A DNA stretch of 14,930 nt from an uncultured Brachyspira sp. (lineage in GTDB: Bacteria; Spirochaetota; Brachyspiria; Brachyspirales; Brachyspiraceae): the NCBI RefSeq assembly GCF_949287625.1, contig NZ_CASEGO010000073.1:1-14930 (forward strand), given 5' to 3'. The position numbers and the translations under genes were made by a program. Below, in pieces: positions 5,783 through 14,470 of the stretch (within the stretch, counting starts at the first letter, position 1; each line of letters opens with the position of its first letter). The notes below the pieces were generated by a model. The model searched no databases, was not told where the DNA came from, and worked only from the letters and a program-made list of their open reading frames with translations.

Positions 5783-7714
5783 ATGAGTAGTATGTTTAGA
5801 CTTATTAGTATTGTATTGCTGATTTTTAGTATGGCAGCTGGTATATCATTTGCCCAAACTAATGAAAAAAACGTGTATGAAGGTGCACAGTATATAAGAA
5901 ATGAAGAAGAAGCAAAAGCAGCTTACAGTTTAGCTTTGTATTATAAAGAAAGAGCATTAGCCTCTAAAACTGCAGCAGCAGAAACTATTAAAGACTTGGA
6001 AAGTGCCAAAGTAATACTTTTAGAAGTTCTTAAATATGTTCAAAATAAAGATATATATATAACATTAGCAGAAACACATGAAGCTTTGGGAGAATATTAT
6101 CAAAGTTCAAAAATTTATGATAATCTAGTTTTGAATAATCCTGAAGATACAGAACTGTTAGTTAAAGCAGCAGAAAGAAATATTTTTGTGATAAACAATA
6201 TAGATAAAGCTAGATACTATCTTCAAACTGCTTATGAAATAGATCAGTCAAATAATGATGCATTAATATTATTAGGTTTTACATACTATCAGAAAAGAGA
6301 ATTTGAACAGGCTGTATATTATTTTAATAAAGTAAATGAAAATAACAGAGCAAGCAATAATTATATGCAGTATTATAATTTTTATTATGGTATGAGCGAG
6401 TTTTATTTAAGCAAATTTAATAATGCCGTATTAAGATTAAATAAACTTCAAAATATTCAGTTAGCCCCTAGTGATGAATACAGTGCTTCTTATGCAGTAG
6501 TAAAAAGCTATCAGGCATTAGAAAAATATAATGAAGCCTATTCCAACAGCATGCTTATTGATGATGCTTTATTTTTAAGTGCATATTTAAGTTTTATGTC
6601 TGATAAATATAATAATGAATTATTTAATGAAATAGATCCTTCATACCCTAATACTCCTAAAATATTATCCATAATTATGGAAGCAGAAACTAACGGATAC
6701 AGTAATGCTTTGAATATGATAGAAACCGATTTAGACAGAAGAGAAATAGATTTAGATATTATACAAACATATTATAAAATGGTAAATGAAACAGGAAGCA
6801 AAGATGATAAAATAAAATCAGAAATGGATATAATATCATTCTATCTTATGATAAAAAATATAGATGCTTTACCTAAACATATAGACAATTTATTAAATTA
6901 TGATAAAAGCGGAAAGTTCAATAACTTATATCTGCAGGCTGCATTAGAGTTTAAAAACCAAAATAATTATAAATCATCTAAGGAAATGATAGAAAAATAT
7001 TTATCTTTGGATAATAAAGATATAAAAGAAAATGAATTAGTATCCTTAGTATTAACAGCAAGTGATATAGGAGAGGCTGCTTTAGCAATAAGTGCCGCTG
7101 AAAAATATGAAAAAACAAAATATTCATTCAGCTATTTAAAAGCATATGCCTCATTTGTTAATAAAGATAATGAAAATACTATTAAATATTTAAATGAAGA
7201 CTTTGAATATTTTTCAAACAATAAATCAAATACAAATGATTACAGAATAAATATTCCATATGTAACAGCATTAGCAGCAGATAATAAAGAGTCAGCATTA
7301 CTATATGCTAATTACAAATATTCATTAGATACAAACTCAGCAGAAAATATAAACAGTTTATCTTGGGCATTAACTGATTTAGGGGAGGATTTGGACAGAG
7401 CAATAAGTCTTTCAAAAAATGCAGTATCATTAGAACCAAAATCTCCTCACTATATAGATACTCTAGGAGTGGCATACTACAAAAAAGGCGATTATGATAA
7501 TGCACTAAAAACTTTATTAAAGGCATTATTATATATAGATGAAGGCTCTAAAGCTGAAATATATGCTCATATAGCAGATACTTATTACGCTAAAAATGAT
7601 TATAAAAATGCTCTTAAATACTACAGAAAATCTATATCATCTTATGAAAAAGAATTTGATTATGATGAAAATAGAATAAAAGAGAAAATAAAAAGTTTAA
7701 CTGAGAATAATTAA
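5783..7714 (+). CDS. Exported tetratricopeptide-repeat protein
   Basis: The N-terminus is a classic signal peptide: a short charged start, hydrophobic core and SFA-Q cleavage site near residues 24-25. The mature protein, about 620 residues, would be periplasmic or surface-associated. TPR-like helical pairs are clear in the first third (LAETHEALGEYYQSSKIYDN and following, roughly 90-200). They are clearest at the C-terminus (about 522-624), where SWALTDLGEDLDRAI and YIDTLGVAYYKKGDYDNAL are typical TPR sequence. The middle is helical with weak repeats. TPR proteins usually act as scaffolds, so no enzyme role is implied. GGAG at 5777-5780 is only 2 bases from the ATG at 5783 but 11 from the in-frame ATG at 5792, which still leaves an intact signal peptide. 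That second start may be the real one. The next exported protein follows 45 bases later. Confidence 0.85.
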   Translation: MSSMFRLISIVLLIFSMAAGISFAQTNEKNVYEGAQYIRNEEEAKAAYSLALYYKERALASKTAAAETIKDLESAKVILLEVLKYVQNKDIYITLAETHEALGEYYQSSKIYDNLVLNNPEDTELLVKAAERNIFVINNIDKARYYLQTAYEIDQSNNDALILLGFTYYQKREFEQAVYYFNKVNENNRASNNYMQYYNFYYGMSEFYLSKFNNAVLRLNKLQNIQLAPSDEYSASYAVVKSYQALEKYNEAYSNSMLIDDALFLSAYLSFMSDKYNNELFNEIDPSYPNTPKILSIIMEAETNGYSNALNMIETDLDRREIDLDIIQTYYKMVNETGSKDDKIKSEMDIISFYLMIKNIDALPKHIDNLLNYDKSGKFNNLYLQAALEFKNQNNYKSSKEMIEKYLSLDNKDIKENELVSLVLTASDIGEAALAISAAEKYEKTKYSFSYLKAYASFVNKDNENTIKYLNEDFEYFSNNKSNTNDYRINIPYVTALAADNKESALLYANYKYSLDTNSAENINSLSWALTDLGEDLDRAISLSKNAVSLEPKSPHYIDTLGVAYYKKGDYDNALKTLLKALLYIDEGSKAEIYAHIADTYYAKNDYKNALKYYRKSISSYEKEFDYDENRIKEKIKSLTENN

Positions 7715-7759
7715 ATAGGTTTTATCATATATAATTTTTAGAAAGAGGATTTACAAATA

Positions 7760-8482
7760 ATGATAAATAAAAATACTATTTTTTTAATTATATTTATATT
7801 AGTTTCGTCGGTTACTTTATTTGCTCAAAATGAAAAAGATGTAATGAAAGAGGCTTTTAACAGATTCTCAAAATCTCCTTTTACATCTATATATTCATCA
7901 GGAGGAGCATTTTACAGCGGTGATGATTTAGACCAAATGCCTATGCTTGTTAATTATTACAAAAACAGCAACAATAAATATATGAATGTTACAGATGGGC
8001 TTTTAGGAAGCCTCATATTTGATGCTGAAGTTAATAATAATAATCTTACATTAGATTTGCCCGAAGCAGAAACTCCTTTAAAAAGAAATTTTGATGAGTT
8101 CGCTTTAGAAGCTCCTATTATGCGTTTCCCAAAAGTTTATGCCGATATACTTGATTATAAATTTATAGACTTATCAAAAAAAATAGTAAGCAGCAATATT
8201 ACACTCGGTAAAAATTGGCATACTTTAAAAATAGGATATATAGACAGAGTAGATACAATAGTTTTTTCAGCAAGCTCATACAGAGTAAGAAGTTTTTCTA
8301 CTGCTTTTATGGATAATGTTATTGATGTACAGTTAGGCTCTTATACTACAGTTAATAATATACCATACCCTCAGGAATTTATTATGAAAAGCAAAACTGA
8401 TAAAAGAGAGATAAGATACAATATTACAAATGTATCAGCAGGGGATAAAGCAAGACAAGATGCTAAAAAACTAGGCTGGTAA
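7760..8482 (+). CDS. Exported protein of unknown function
   Basis: I do not recognise the family. The 240-residue product begins with a signal peptide (hydrophobic 6-20, probable cleavage after LFA at 21-22; no lipobox Cys). The mature part is mixed charged and polar with many alternating hydrophobic positions. This suggests a beta-rich fold, loosely like LolA/outer-membrane lipoprotein-carrier proteins, but that is only an impression from pattern. Notable stretches are SGGAFYSGDDLDQMP (48-62) and NNIPYPQEFIMKSKTDKREIRYNITN near the C-terminus, which would suit the last strands of such a sheet. GAGG (7745-7748) lies 11 bases before the start. It sits 45 bases after the exported TPR gene and 7 bases before rsmG, so it is probably part of one transcript and may work with the TPR protein in the envelope. 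Confidence 0.8.
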   Translation: MINKNTIFLIIFILVSSVTLFAQNEKDVMKEAFNRFSKSPFTSIYSSGGAFYSGDDLDQMPMLVNYYKNSNNKYMNVTDGLLGSLIFDAEVNNNNLTLDLPEAETPLKRNFDEFALEAPIMRFPKVYADILDYKFIDLSKKIVSSNITLGKNWHTLKIGYIDRVDTIVFSASSYRVRSFSTAFMDNVIDVQLGSYTTVNNIPYPQEFIMKSKTDKREIRYNITNVSAGDKARQDAKKLGW

Positions 8483-8489
8483 TAAAATA

Positions 8490-9110
8490 ATGTTTGATTA
8501 TAATTCTATACTTGAAAATATAAGCTCTGTTACAAATATACAAATAACTGAAGAAAATAAAAATAAACTTTTGAAATATGCAAATCTTGTAATGGATTAT
8601 AATAAAAATATTAATATTACAGGAGCTAAAACTATAGAAGATTTTTTTAATGATCATATAGCAGACAGTCTTTTAGCATTAAATATATTTCATGACTATG
8701 ATAATATAATAGATATAGGAAGCGGAGGAGGACTTCCGTCTATACCGCTTTCTATTATTTACAATAATAAAAAGTTCACATTATGCGAATCCAAAAATAA
8801 AAAGTGCGAATTTTTAAGACTTGCCAAAAAAGAATTAGAATTAAACAATATAGAAATAAAATGTATCAATGCTTATGAGATAAAAGAAAAATATGATACG
8901 GTAACTTCAAGAGCTTTCTCTGATATATCTGCACTTATAAAAATTTTTAATAAACTAAAAAAAGATAAAAACTCCAATCTAATACTATATAAAGGCAAAA
9001 TAGAAAAGATAGAAGAAGAACTATCTAATATTCAAAAAAATAAATATAATATAGAAATAAAAAAATTAGAAAATAGAGATAAAGAACGCCATATATTAAT
9101 TATCTCTTAA
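8490..9110 (+). CDS. rsmG: 16S rRNA (guanine(527)-N7)-methyltransferase
   Basis: RsmG methylates N7 of G527 in 16S rRNA with S-adenosylmethionine. The 206-residue length is usual. Family motifs in order are NITGAKTIEDFFNDHIADSL (42-61), the SAM-binding glycine loop DIGSGGGLPSIPL (75-87), FTLCESKNKKCEFL (96-109), TSRAFSDI (139-146) and LYKGK (166-170). The gene starts 7 bases after the stop of the exported protein, with no clear ribosome site, so translation is probably coupled. Its neighbourhood differs from the mnmG/parA setting seen in many bacteria. Its stop codon overlaps that of the convergent membrane-protein gene by sharing TTAA, leaving no room for a terminator. Confidence 0.95.
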   Translation: MFDYNSILENISSVTNIQITEENKNKLLKYANLVMDYNKNINITGAKTIEDFFNDHIADSLLALNIFHDYDNIIDIGSGGGLPSIPLSIIYNNKKFTLCESKNKKCEFLRLAKKELELNNIEIKCINAYEIKEKYDTVTSRAFSDISALIKIFNKLKKDKNSNLILYKGKIEKIEEELSNIQKNKYNIEIKKLENRDKERHILIIS

Positions 9111-10111
9111 TTTGCTTCGTTATTATCACCTTTGGTAGCAGTCTTCAAATCTACTCCAAGCATGAATAAGAATATAAAACCAATTATAACTATAGGAACT
9201 ATACCCATCATATGATAAACAAGAGCATAAGGAGCAGCAACAGCTCTGTCTACACCTATTAAAGAAAGCCCAAATATAATAGCCCATTCAAAAGGTCCTA
9301 TTCCAGAAGGAGCAGAAGGAACAGCAAAACCAAAACCTCCCACAGCAAACATAAATAATGCTATTATAGGAGAAGCCTTAATATCAAAAGCCATAAGAAG
9401 AAAACTTATAGTAAGTATCTGTCCTATAAGATAAAGAATAGTATAGAAAAATATTAAAAATATATGTTTAGCATCATTTTTAAATCCTATACCGTCTATA
9501 AAATTGCATGAAAATAAAATTAACTTATCCCCAATATTTTTTGGAAGTATACCAAACACTTTATGAAACACCTTATGAGCAAAATCACGTTTCCAAACCA
9601 AAAATATTAATACCAAAAAACCAACTATAGATAAAACAAATAAAGCAATAGCAGCGTATGTAACAGTCTGAGGTAAATTAGGTATAAATATAACAGAAAG
9701 ACATAATATAACTCCTCCTGTTATAACATCAAAAAGTCTTTCAGTAACAACTGAAGCTATCAATGCAGATTTACTTACATCCTCTTTTACACCCAAAATA
9801 TAAGCACGTGCCACCTCTCCAAGTTTTGCTGGAAGTATATTATTTCCCATATATCCTATATATGTAGCCATAACAACGGTTCTTTTTTTTATATGTTTTT
9901 TAAGAGGTATAAAACATTCCCATCTTAATCCTCTTAATGCTATTATAACAACGCTTAATATAAGAGAAATAACAAAATATAAAATATTAATATTCTTTAC
10001 TACTTCTAATGATTCTTTTATATTAATGCCTCTAAAAGCAAAATATAAACATACTATACTAATAACAATACCTATAATAACCTGTATAATCGTTTTATGT
10101 GTTTTATTCAT
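9107..10111 (-). CDS. LPG-synthase-TM / UPF0104 family membrane protein (flippase-like)
   Basis: This is a 334-residue integral membrane protein with about eight hydrophobic segments. It belongs to the family of the membrane half of MprF (PF03706 type), whose members are linked to lipid translocation or glycolipid transfer. Signatures are ALRGLRWECF (58-67), NNILPAKLGEVARAY (90-104), SVVTERLFDV (120-129) and SAPSGIGPFEWAI (266-278), the last matching the usual PGGIGxFE turn. The C-terminal tail is hydrophilic and short, with no lysyltransferase domain, so it is not a full MprF. It starts 12 bases after the stop of the 505-residue protein gene. GGA sits 8 bases before the ATG, so the two are co-transcribed. 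The substrate is unknown. Confidence 0.85.
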   Translation of the reverse strand: MNKTHKTIIQVIIGIVISIVCLYFAFRGINIKESLEVVKNINILYFVISLILSVVIIALRGLRWECFIPLKKHIKKRTVVMATYIGYMGNNILPAKLGEVARAYILGVKEDVSKSALIASVVTERLFDVITGGVILCLSVIFIPNLPQTVTYAAIALFVLSIVGFLVLIFLVWKRDFAHKVFHKVFGILPKNIGDKLILFSCNFIDGIGFKNDAKHIFLIFFYTILYLIGQILTISFLLMAFDIKASPIIALFMFAVGGFGFAVPSAPSGIGPFEWAIIFGLSLIGVDRAVAAPYALVYHMMGIVPIVIIGFIFLFMLGVDLKTATKGDNNEAN

Positions 10112-10123
10112 TAAAAATATCCA

Positions 10124-11641
10124 TTATCTAACAAAATTTTTCATAAGAGCTATAAAATTATCAAAATCATTAAGCATATCTTTTGCAATATCCAAATTAA
10201 ATTTAGGCAAATACTGAATTTTATTTGCATTGCTTATTTCTATTTTTGTACCATTAGCACAATCTTCAAGTATATTCTTTACTATAGTAGTTAAATCTAT
10301 AACAGCATTATAAACACTAAGAATTATTTTATTTCCTTCAGCATCTATTTTATTAACCATAGTTTCTATTAAATCTCTATTAGCATTAGCTTTATTTTTT
10401 GATATAATCCAACCTTTAAGACGCTTAAAATTCTCAGATTCCGGACTTAATGTAGTATCAAATTTCTGTATAACTTCTCTGGCATCATTCAATATATAAA
10501 AAGCATCTAAGCCTAATGAATTTCTATCTTTATGAACAAATTCAGCCCCCAAAAACATATCATTAAGAGGATCTTTATAATTTATATCAAACATCTCTAT
10601 AATAAAAGTCTTTATATATTGAAGCGGCTCTACACAAGTAAATATAGGGCAGTCAAATTTTTCCAGCTGTTCATTTTTCTCTTCATTAACATTTGATAGT
10701 TTTAATATTTCTATACCGCTAAACATCTTATTACGCATTCCAGCTATTTTACTGCTCTTTATATCAGCAACTATACTGTCCATATCTTTTTTAAGATTAT
10801 TAGTAAAGTCTGTAATATAGTTTACAAATATATTCACATTTGAAGGATTCACAGTACACTTATATGTAAAATCTTTAAGCAAATATACTATGATATCATG
10901 AAGAAGATTAGGAGTCTGCAAATATTTTACTCTTGCAAGAAAAAATTTAATATTTTTTTCAGGTATAGCAGGAACGCCTAAATACTGCTGAAAAACATTT
11001 AAAGCAGATAAAAGCTCTTTTCTTATTACTATAGAACTAATAGCATAATCTAATTTTACCAAGTCATCAACTATCTGCATATTAGAACTAGGCTTAAACT
11101 GAGGATTAGAACTATAAGCCCCATCTACGAATGAAGGACAGAAAGCTCTTAAAAATAAAAAGAAATCAAAATTTGAAAGCTGAGCAAAGTCTTTTAGAAT
11201 ATTAAAAGTCAAATTTATTTCTTTTCCGCTTTCACCGCTTATATATTTTTTAAATTGCACAAAATTATTTTTTACTTCATTAAATACTGAATTTGGATTA
11301 TTACCTTCCTGTATTTTAGCAAGCATATAATCTCTATTTAAAGTTGAATATATTTCTTTAATTTCGCTGCTGAAAGAAAACTCTATCAAATAATACGAAA
11401 ACTGTTTGCCGTCTTTTACTATAAACTCATCTTTTAAAGGTGCAAGCAAAGGACCTATAACCTTATACATTTCAAATATAAATTTAGCACAAGTAACTGT
11501 AAGAGCTTTGGTTTTCAAATCTACAAAATCATATTTCTGCTTTGATATTCTATCCGAATATTCTTCCATACGCATTTTTTCTACTAATTCGGGCGTTCTT
11601 ATGTTAAATAAATTGTACTTAATATAATCAAAAAAATTCAC
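10124..11641 (-). CDS. Conserved-looking hypothetical cytoplasmic protein, 505 residues
   Basis: No enzyme motif is recognisable. The protein has no signal peptide or membrane segment and is predicted to be mostly helical, with many Phe, Tyr and Lys residues. The start is GTG at 11641, supported by GGGG (11652-11655) 10 bases upstream and the absence of an upstream in-frame start. It resembles, from memory only, a spirochaete-restricted family of unknown function (DUF5312-like); an HMM search would decide. It is the upstream partner of the UPF0104-type membrane protein, 12 bases apart, which suggests a shared envelope-related task. Base composition is like that of the neighbours, with nothing to suggest transfer. 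Confidence 0.8.
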   Translation of the reverse strand: MNFFDYIKYNLFNIRTPELVEKMRMEEYSDRISKQKYDFVDLKTKALTVTCAKFIFEMYKVIGPLLAPLKDEFIVKDGKQFSYYLIEFSFSSEIKEIYSTLNRDYMLAKIQEGNNPNSVFNEVKNNFVQFKKYISGESGKEINLTFNILKDFAQLSNFDFFLFLRAFCPSFVDGAYSSNPQFKPSSNMQIVDDLVKLDYAISSIVIRKELLSALNVFQQYLGVPAIPEKNIKFFLARVKYLQTPNLLHDIIVYLLKDFTYKCTVNPSNVNIFVNYITDFTNNLKKDMDSIVADIKSSKIAGMRNKMFSGIEILKLSNVNEEKNEQLEKFDCPIFTCVEPLQYIKTFIIEMFDINYKDPLNDMFLGAEFVHKDRNSLGLDAFYILNDAREVIQKFDTTLSPESENFKRLKGWIISKNKANANRDLIETMVNKIDAEGNKIILSVYNAVIDLTTIVKNILEDCANGTKIEISNANKIQYLPKFNLDIAKDMLNDFDNFIALMKNFVR

Positions 11642-11727
11642 TGTTACACTACCCCATTCATATTTTTCAATTTTTAGATATCATATAATATACTAAATTA
11701 ACTAATATTTAAAGTTTTTTTAAAAAA

Positions 11728-11759
11728 ATTTTACTATTAAAAGAGCTATTCTTTAATAG
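11728..11759 (-). terminator. Weak AU-rich terminator after the TPR gene
   Basis: On the minus strand CTATTAAA (11759-11752) can pair with TTTAATAG (11741-11734) across a 10-base loop. A run of seven T follows five bases later (11728-11722). The stem includes the stop codon of the TPR gene. All but two of its pairs are A-T, so termination may be partial and readthrough into the 505-residue gene is possible. Confidence 0.35.
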
Positions 11760-12567
11760 CATTCAAAGCATTTCTAGCTTCTTCATAATTATTATCTATT
11801 TCCAAGGACTTTTCAAAATTTTCTATAGCAAGTTTTTTATTTCCAGTGGCAGCATGTATCAAACCTATATTATAATATACTAATTTGTTATTCTTATCAA
11901 CATCTAAAGCCTTTTCTAAATATCTTATTGCCATTTTATTACTATTTTTTTTCTTATAACAGGAAGATATATTGCATAACACATAAGGATTAAGTCCTTC
12001 ATAATTGGCATTAACCTCATGAAAAAGAGAAAGTGCCTTATCATAATCCTCATTATGATGATATATGCATCCAAGCAAATTAATTATATCATTTGTAGGC
12101 TTAGCATCGTATGCAAAATTGGCATATTCTAAAGCTATATCATACTCTCTCCAAGCAAATGACTGAAAAGCTATATATGAACATCTCTTATAATCTTTAG
12201 GTCTTATTTTTGTATTTCTTGATAACTCTAACGCCTTTTCCAAATAATCTTTTCTATTTTCTTTATCCATAACAGCCATATATTCATATACAAAAGCATT
12301 TTCTTTACCGATTTCTACAAGTTTATGAAAATAATTCAAAGCAGCATCATATTGATTTTTTTTCATATTTAAAAAAGCCGTCATATACAATGCTTCTGGA
12401 TAATCAGGGCATTTTAATAATATTGAGTTATAATACTCTTCAGCATCTTTAAGTCTAGCTTCTTTAAGAGCGATTCTAGCCAAAATAGATAAAGTATACG
12501 GATCGTTAGGCTTTTTCTCTAAAATAGCGTTATACTTATTTAGCTGCTTAGCATATTTACTAGACAT
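11746..12567 (-). CDS. Cytoplasmic tetratricopeptide-repeat protein
   Basis: About 273 residues made almost wholly of TPR motifs, without signal peptide or membrane segment. Clear repeats include PYTLSILARIALKEARLKDA, PEALYMTAFLNMKKNQYDAA, NDIINLLGCIYHHNEDYDKA and NKLVYYNIGLIHAATGNKKL, each followed by an AL.YF.K-type second helix. Such proteins act as scaffolds for complexes; the partner is unknown. The longest frame starts at a GTG at 12579 with no ribosome site. The ATG at 12567 has GTGAG 7 bases upstream and is preferred. It lies about 85 bases after tgt on the same strand and could be read from the tgt transcript. Confidence 0.85.
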   Translation of the reverse strand: MSSKYAKQLNKYNAILEKKPNDPYTLSILARIALKEARLKDAEEYYNSILLKCPDYPEALYMTAFLNMKKNQYDAALNYFHKLVEIGKENAFVYEYMAVMDKENRKDYLEKALELSRNTKIRPKDYKRCSYIAFQSFAWREYDIALEYANFAYDAKPTNDIINLLGCIYHHNEDYDKALSLFHEVNANYEGLNPYVLCNISSCYKKKNSNKMAIRYLEKALDVDKNNKLVYYNIGLIHAATGNKKLAIENFEKSLEIDNNYEEARNALNAIKE

Positions 12568-12652
12568 AAACAAACTCACTAAATTATTTTTATAAATGTA
12601 TAATGTATATAATACAATAATTTATAATATATGTAAAACAATTATTAATCAA

Positions 12653-13774
12653 TTATTCATAAAATTTTAACATCATATCCTTTCTATAATCGGCAAATCT
12701 ATCATTTTCAATAGAACTTCTTAAATCTTTCATAAATCTCTGCATAAACCTAACATTATGTATGGTCATAAGCGTAGAAAACAGTATTTCATGTACTTTA
12801 TCTAAATGATTAAGATATGCTTTAGAGAAATTACGGCAGGTATAACAATCGCATTTATCCTCAAGAACTGTATCATCTGTTCTGTATTTAGAGTTTCTTA
12901 TCCTAACAATACCATTCATGGTAAATGCTTCTCCATTTCTTGCATTTCTAGTAGGCATAACGCAGTCAAACATATCTATACCTTCCATAACAGCATTAAG
13001 TATATCACGCGGCTCACTAACCCCCATCAAATAACGAGGCTTACTTTTATCTGTATAAAGCATTACTTTAGAAAGTACATCATGCATCTTCTCTGGAGTT
13101 TCACCAACAGAAAGTCCTCCTATTGAATAAAAAGGAAAACCCATATTTACTAAAGTCTCGGCACTCTCTTTTCTTAAATCATCAAACATACCGCCTTGTA
13201 TAATTCCGCCTAAATACTGATATTCGCTGTTTGGAGTGCTGTCATGATAGTCTTTACATTCTTTAGCCCATTTATGAGTTCTAAGCATTGCCTCTTTAGC
13301 ATATTCATATGAAGCATCGTATTTTGAACATTCATCAAGACACATTATAAAGTCTGCTCCTATAATATGTTCCGCTTCCATTACACTTCTAGGGGTAAAA
13401 AGATATTTAGAGCCGTCAATATGAGAGCTGAACTCAACGCCGTCATTATTGATATTTCTTAGTTTAGCAAGCGAAAATACCTGAAATCCGCCTGAATCTG
13501 TAAGCATAGCTCCTTTCCAAGCCATAAATTTTTTAACTCCGCCGAATTTCTTTAATACTTCAAGTCCAGGTTTTAACACCAAATGATAAGTATTAGCAAG
13601 TATTATTTTACTTTCTGTTTCTTCTATCATAAGAGGAGTTAAAGCTTTAACAGTAGCCTTTGTACCTACAGGCATAAAAACTGGCGTATCTATTTCTACA
13701 CCATTTATTTCAATTTTTCCTAATCTAGCCGAAGTTTTAGAACTTGTTTTTAATACATTAAAAGAAAATGACAT
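12653..13774 (-). CDS. tgt: tRNA-guanine transglycosylase (queuine tRNA-ribosyltransferase)
   Basis: Tgt swaps guanine 34 of tRNAs with GUN anticodons for the queuosine precursor preQ1. The 373-residue protein is full length. It has MLTDSGGFQVFS (90-101) with the catalytic Asp93, GGIIQGG (189-195), GGLSVGE (219-225), MGVSEPRD (250-257) and DMFDCVMPTRNARNG (267-281) with the nucleophile Asp270. The zinc site is C308, C310 and C313 in CDCYTC, plus H339. AAAGG is 6 bases before the ATG. The usual partners queA and yajC are absent; the gene instead leads a run of TPR, hypothetical and membrane-protein genes. A candidate promoter lies at 13806-13833, just downstream of a terminator hairpin that would shield it from upstream transcription. 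Confidence 0.97.
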   Translation of the reverse strand: MSFSFNVLKTSSKTSARLGKIEINGVEIDTPVFMPVGTKATVKALTPLMIEETESKIILANTYHLVLKPGLEVLKKFGGVKKFMAWKGAMLTDSGGFQVFSLAKLRNINNDGVEFSSHIDGSKYLFTPRSVMEAEHIIGADFIMCLDECSKYDASYEYAKEAMLRTHKWAKECKDYHDSTPNSEYQYLGGIIQGGMFDDLRKESAETLVNMGFPFYSIGGLSVGETPEKMHDVLSKVMLYTDKSKPRYLMGVSEPRDILNAVMEGIDMFDCVMPTRNARNGEAFTMNGIVRIRNSKYRTDDTVLEDKCDCYTCRNFSKAYLNHLDKVHEILFSTLMTIHNVRFMQRFMKDLRSSIENDRFADYRKDMMLKFYE

Positions 13775-13805
13775 ACTATACCTTTATTTCAAATATTTAA
13801 ATGCT

Positions 13806-13833
13806 ATTTTATACGAAAATGAATAAATATCAA
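13806..13833 (-). promoter_or_regulatory. Candidate promoter for tgt
   Basis: On the minus strand TTGATA (13828-13833) and TAAAAT (13806-13811) are separated by 16 bases, about 30 bases before the tgt start. It lies between the terminator at 13845-13870 and the gene, where a promoter would be needed. Confidence 0.5.
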
Positions 13834-13844
13834 ATTTTATTATA

Positions 13845-13870
13845 TAAAAAAGGGGACTTATAAAGCCCCC
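13845..13870 (-). terminator. Rho-independent terminator upstream of tgt
   Basis: On the minus strand GGGG-CTT pairs with AAG-CCCC around a 3-base loop, with one bulged base. TTTTTTATATA follows directly. The plus strand has no T run after the hairpin, so it stops transcripts that run toward tgt. No gene lies upstream of it in this window, only the AT-rich stretch and a repeat-borne promoter-like site at 14147-14175. Confidence 0.75.
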
Positions 13871-14146
13871 AAATAAATATATACAACAAAAATATTATCT
13901 TATTGTCTTTTAGAAATATGCTCTATTTTTTATCTATCGTACTTAAATCGTATACACATATAGATGAAATTAACTAATAATAGTTTATTATAATAATATT
14001 GTCCTTTATAATAAAAAATAAACTAATAACTATATACTATATCATATTATATTATTTTTATCAAAAAAGAATTATTAAAATAATAATATTTTTTATCACA
14101 TTTACATAATTATAAAATATTCCTAATACATGTAATACAATTATAT
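13871..14146. other. AT-rich gene-free stretch between terminator and repeat block
   Basis: I see no credible coding frame. The only clear structure is an inverted repeat, TAGTTTATT (13981-13989) and AATAAACTA (14017-14025), with a 27-base loop. Such matches are common at this base composition. The stretch could be the body of a short non-coding transcript (see findings). Confidence 0.5.
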
Positions 14147-14470
14147 TATATACCTAAACGATTATAGTTTGTCAAATTTTAGTTATTTATAAATGTAATT
14201 ATAATCTATTCATAATATAATATATTTTTATTAATCAACAAAATATGTTTTAGATGTATAGTAAATTACTTGTTTTGTATAATAATAGCTAATCAGCCTC
14301 ATACCACTTCGGGACTTCCTCACTTCGTTCGGTCGCGTTGACATTTGATAAGAATAAACTATACCGTGCGGTAAGGGCACGCGAAGCGTCCCGAACGAAG
14401 ATGAGGGAGAGCTCGCGGTTGACAAACTTAAGAATTTTCAGTATATACTGGAACGATTTCATTTTGCCAA
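14147..14470 (-). repeat. Inverted copy of the module A repeat unit, with L elements
   Basis: Read on the minus strand this is the same unit as 2151-2645: full L (14470-14419), GC-rich stretch, core (14369-14338, TTGACATTTGATAAG on the plus strand), GGCTGATT (14298-14291), an AT-rich part, then an L left half (14175-14147: TTGACA, 17 bases, TATATA). It is about 75 bases longer than the plus-strand units. The extra sequence is a hairpin segment near 14371-14392 and about 39 bases at 14299-14337. Short frames across it on either strand are by-products of the repeat, not genes. Confidence 0.85.
14419..14470 (-). repeat. Full 52-bp L element, diverged copy
   Basis: On the minus strand it reads TTGGCA, 17 bases, TATATA, 17 bases, TGTCAA. 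The left spacer differs at many positions from the other full copies, yet both 17-base spacings and the central TATATA are kept. Confidence 0.75.

Noticed and set aside
12568..12579. GTG start for the cytoplasmic TPR protein
   Set aside because: No ribosome site precedes it. The GTGAG around it better serves as the ribosome site for the ATG at 12567.
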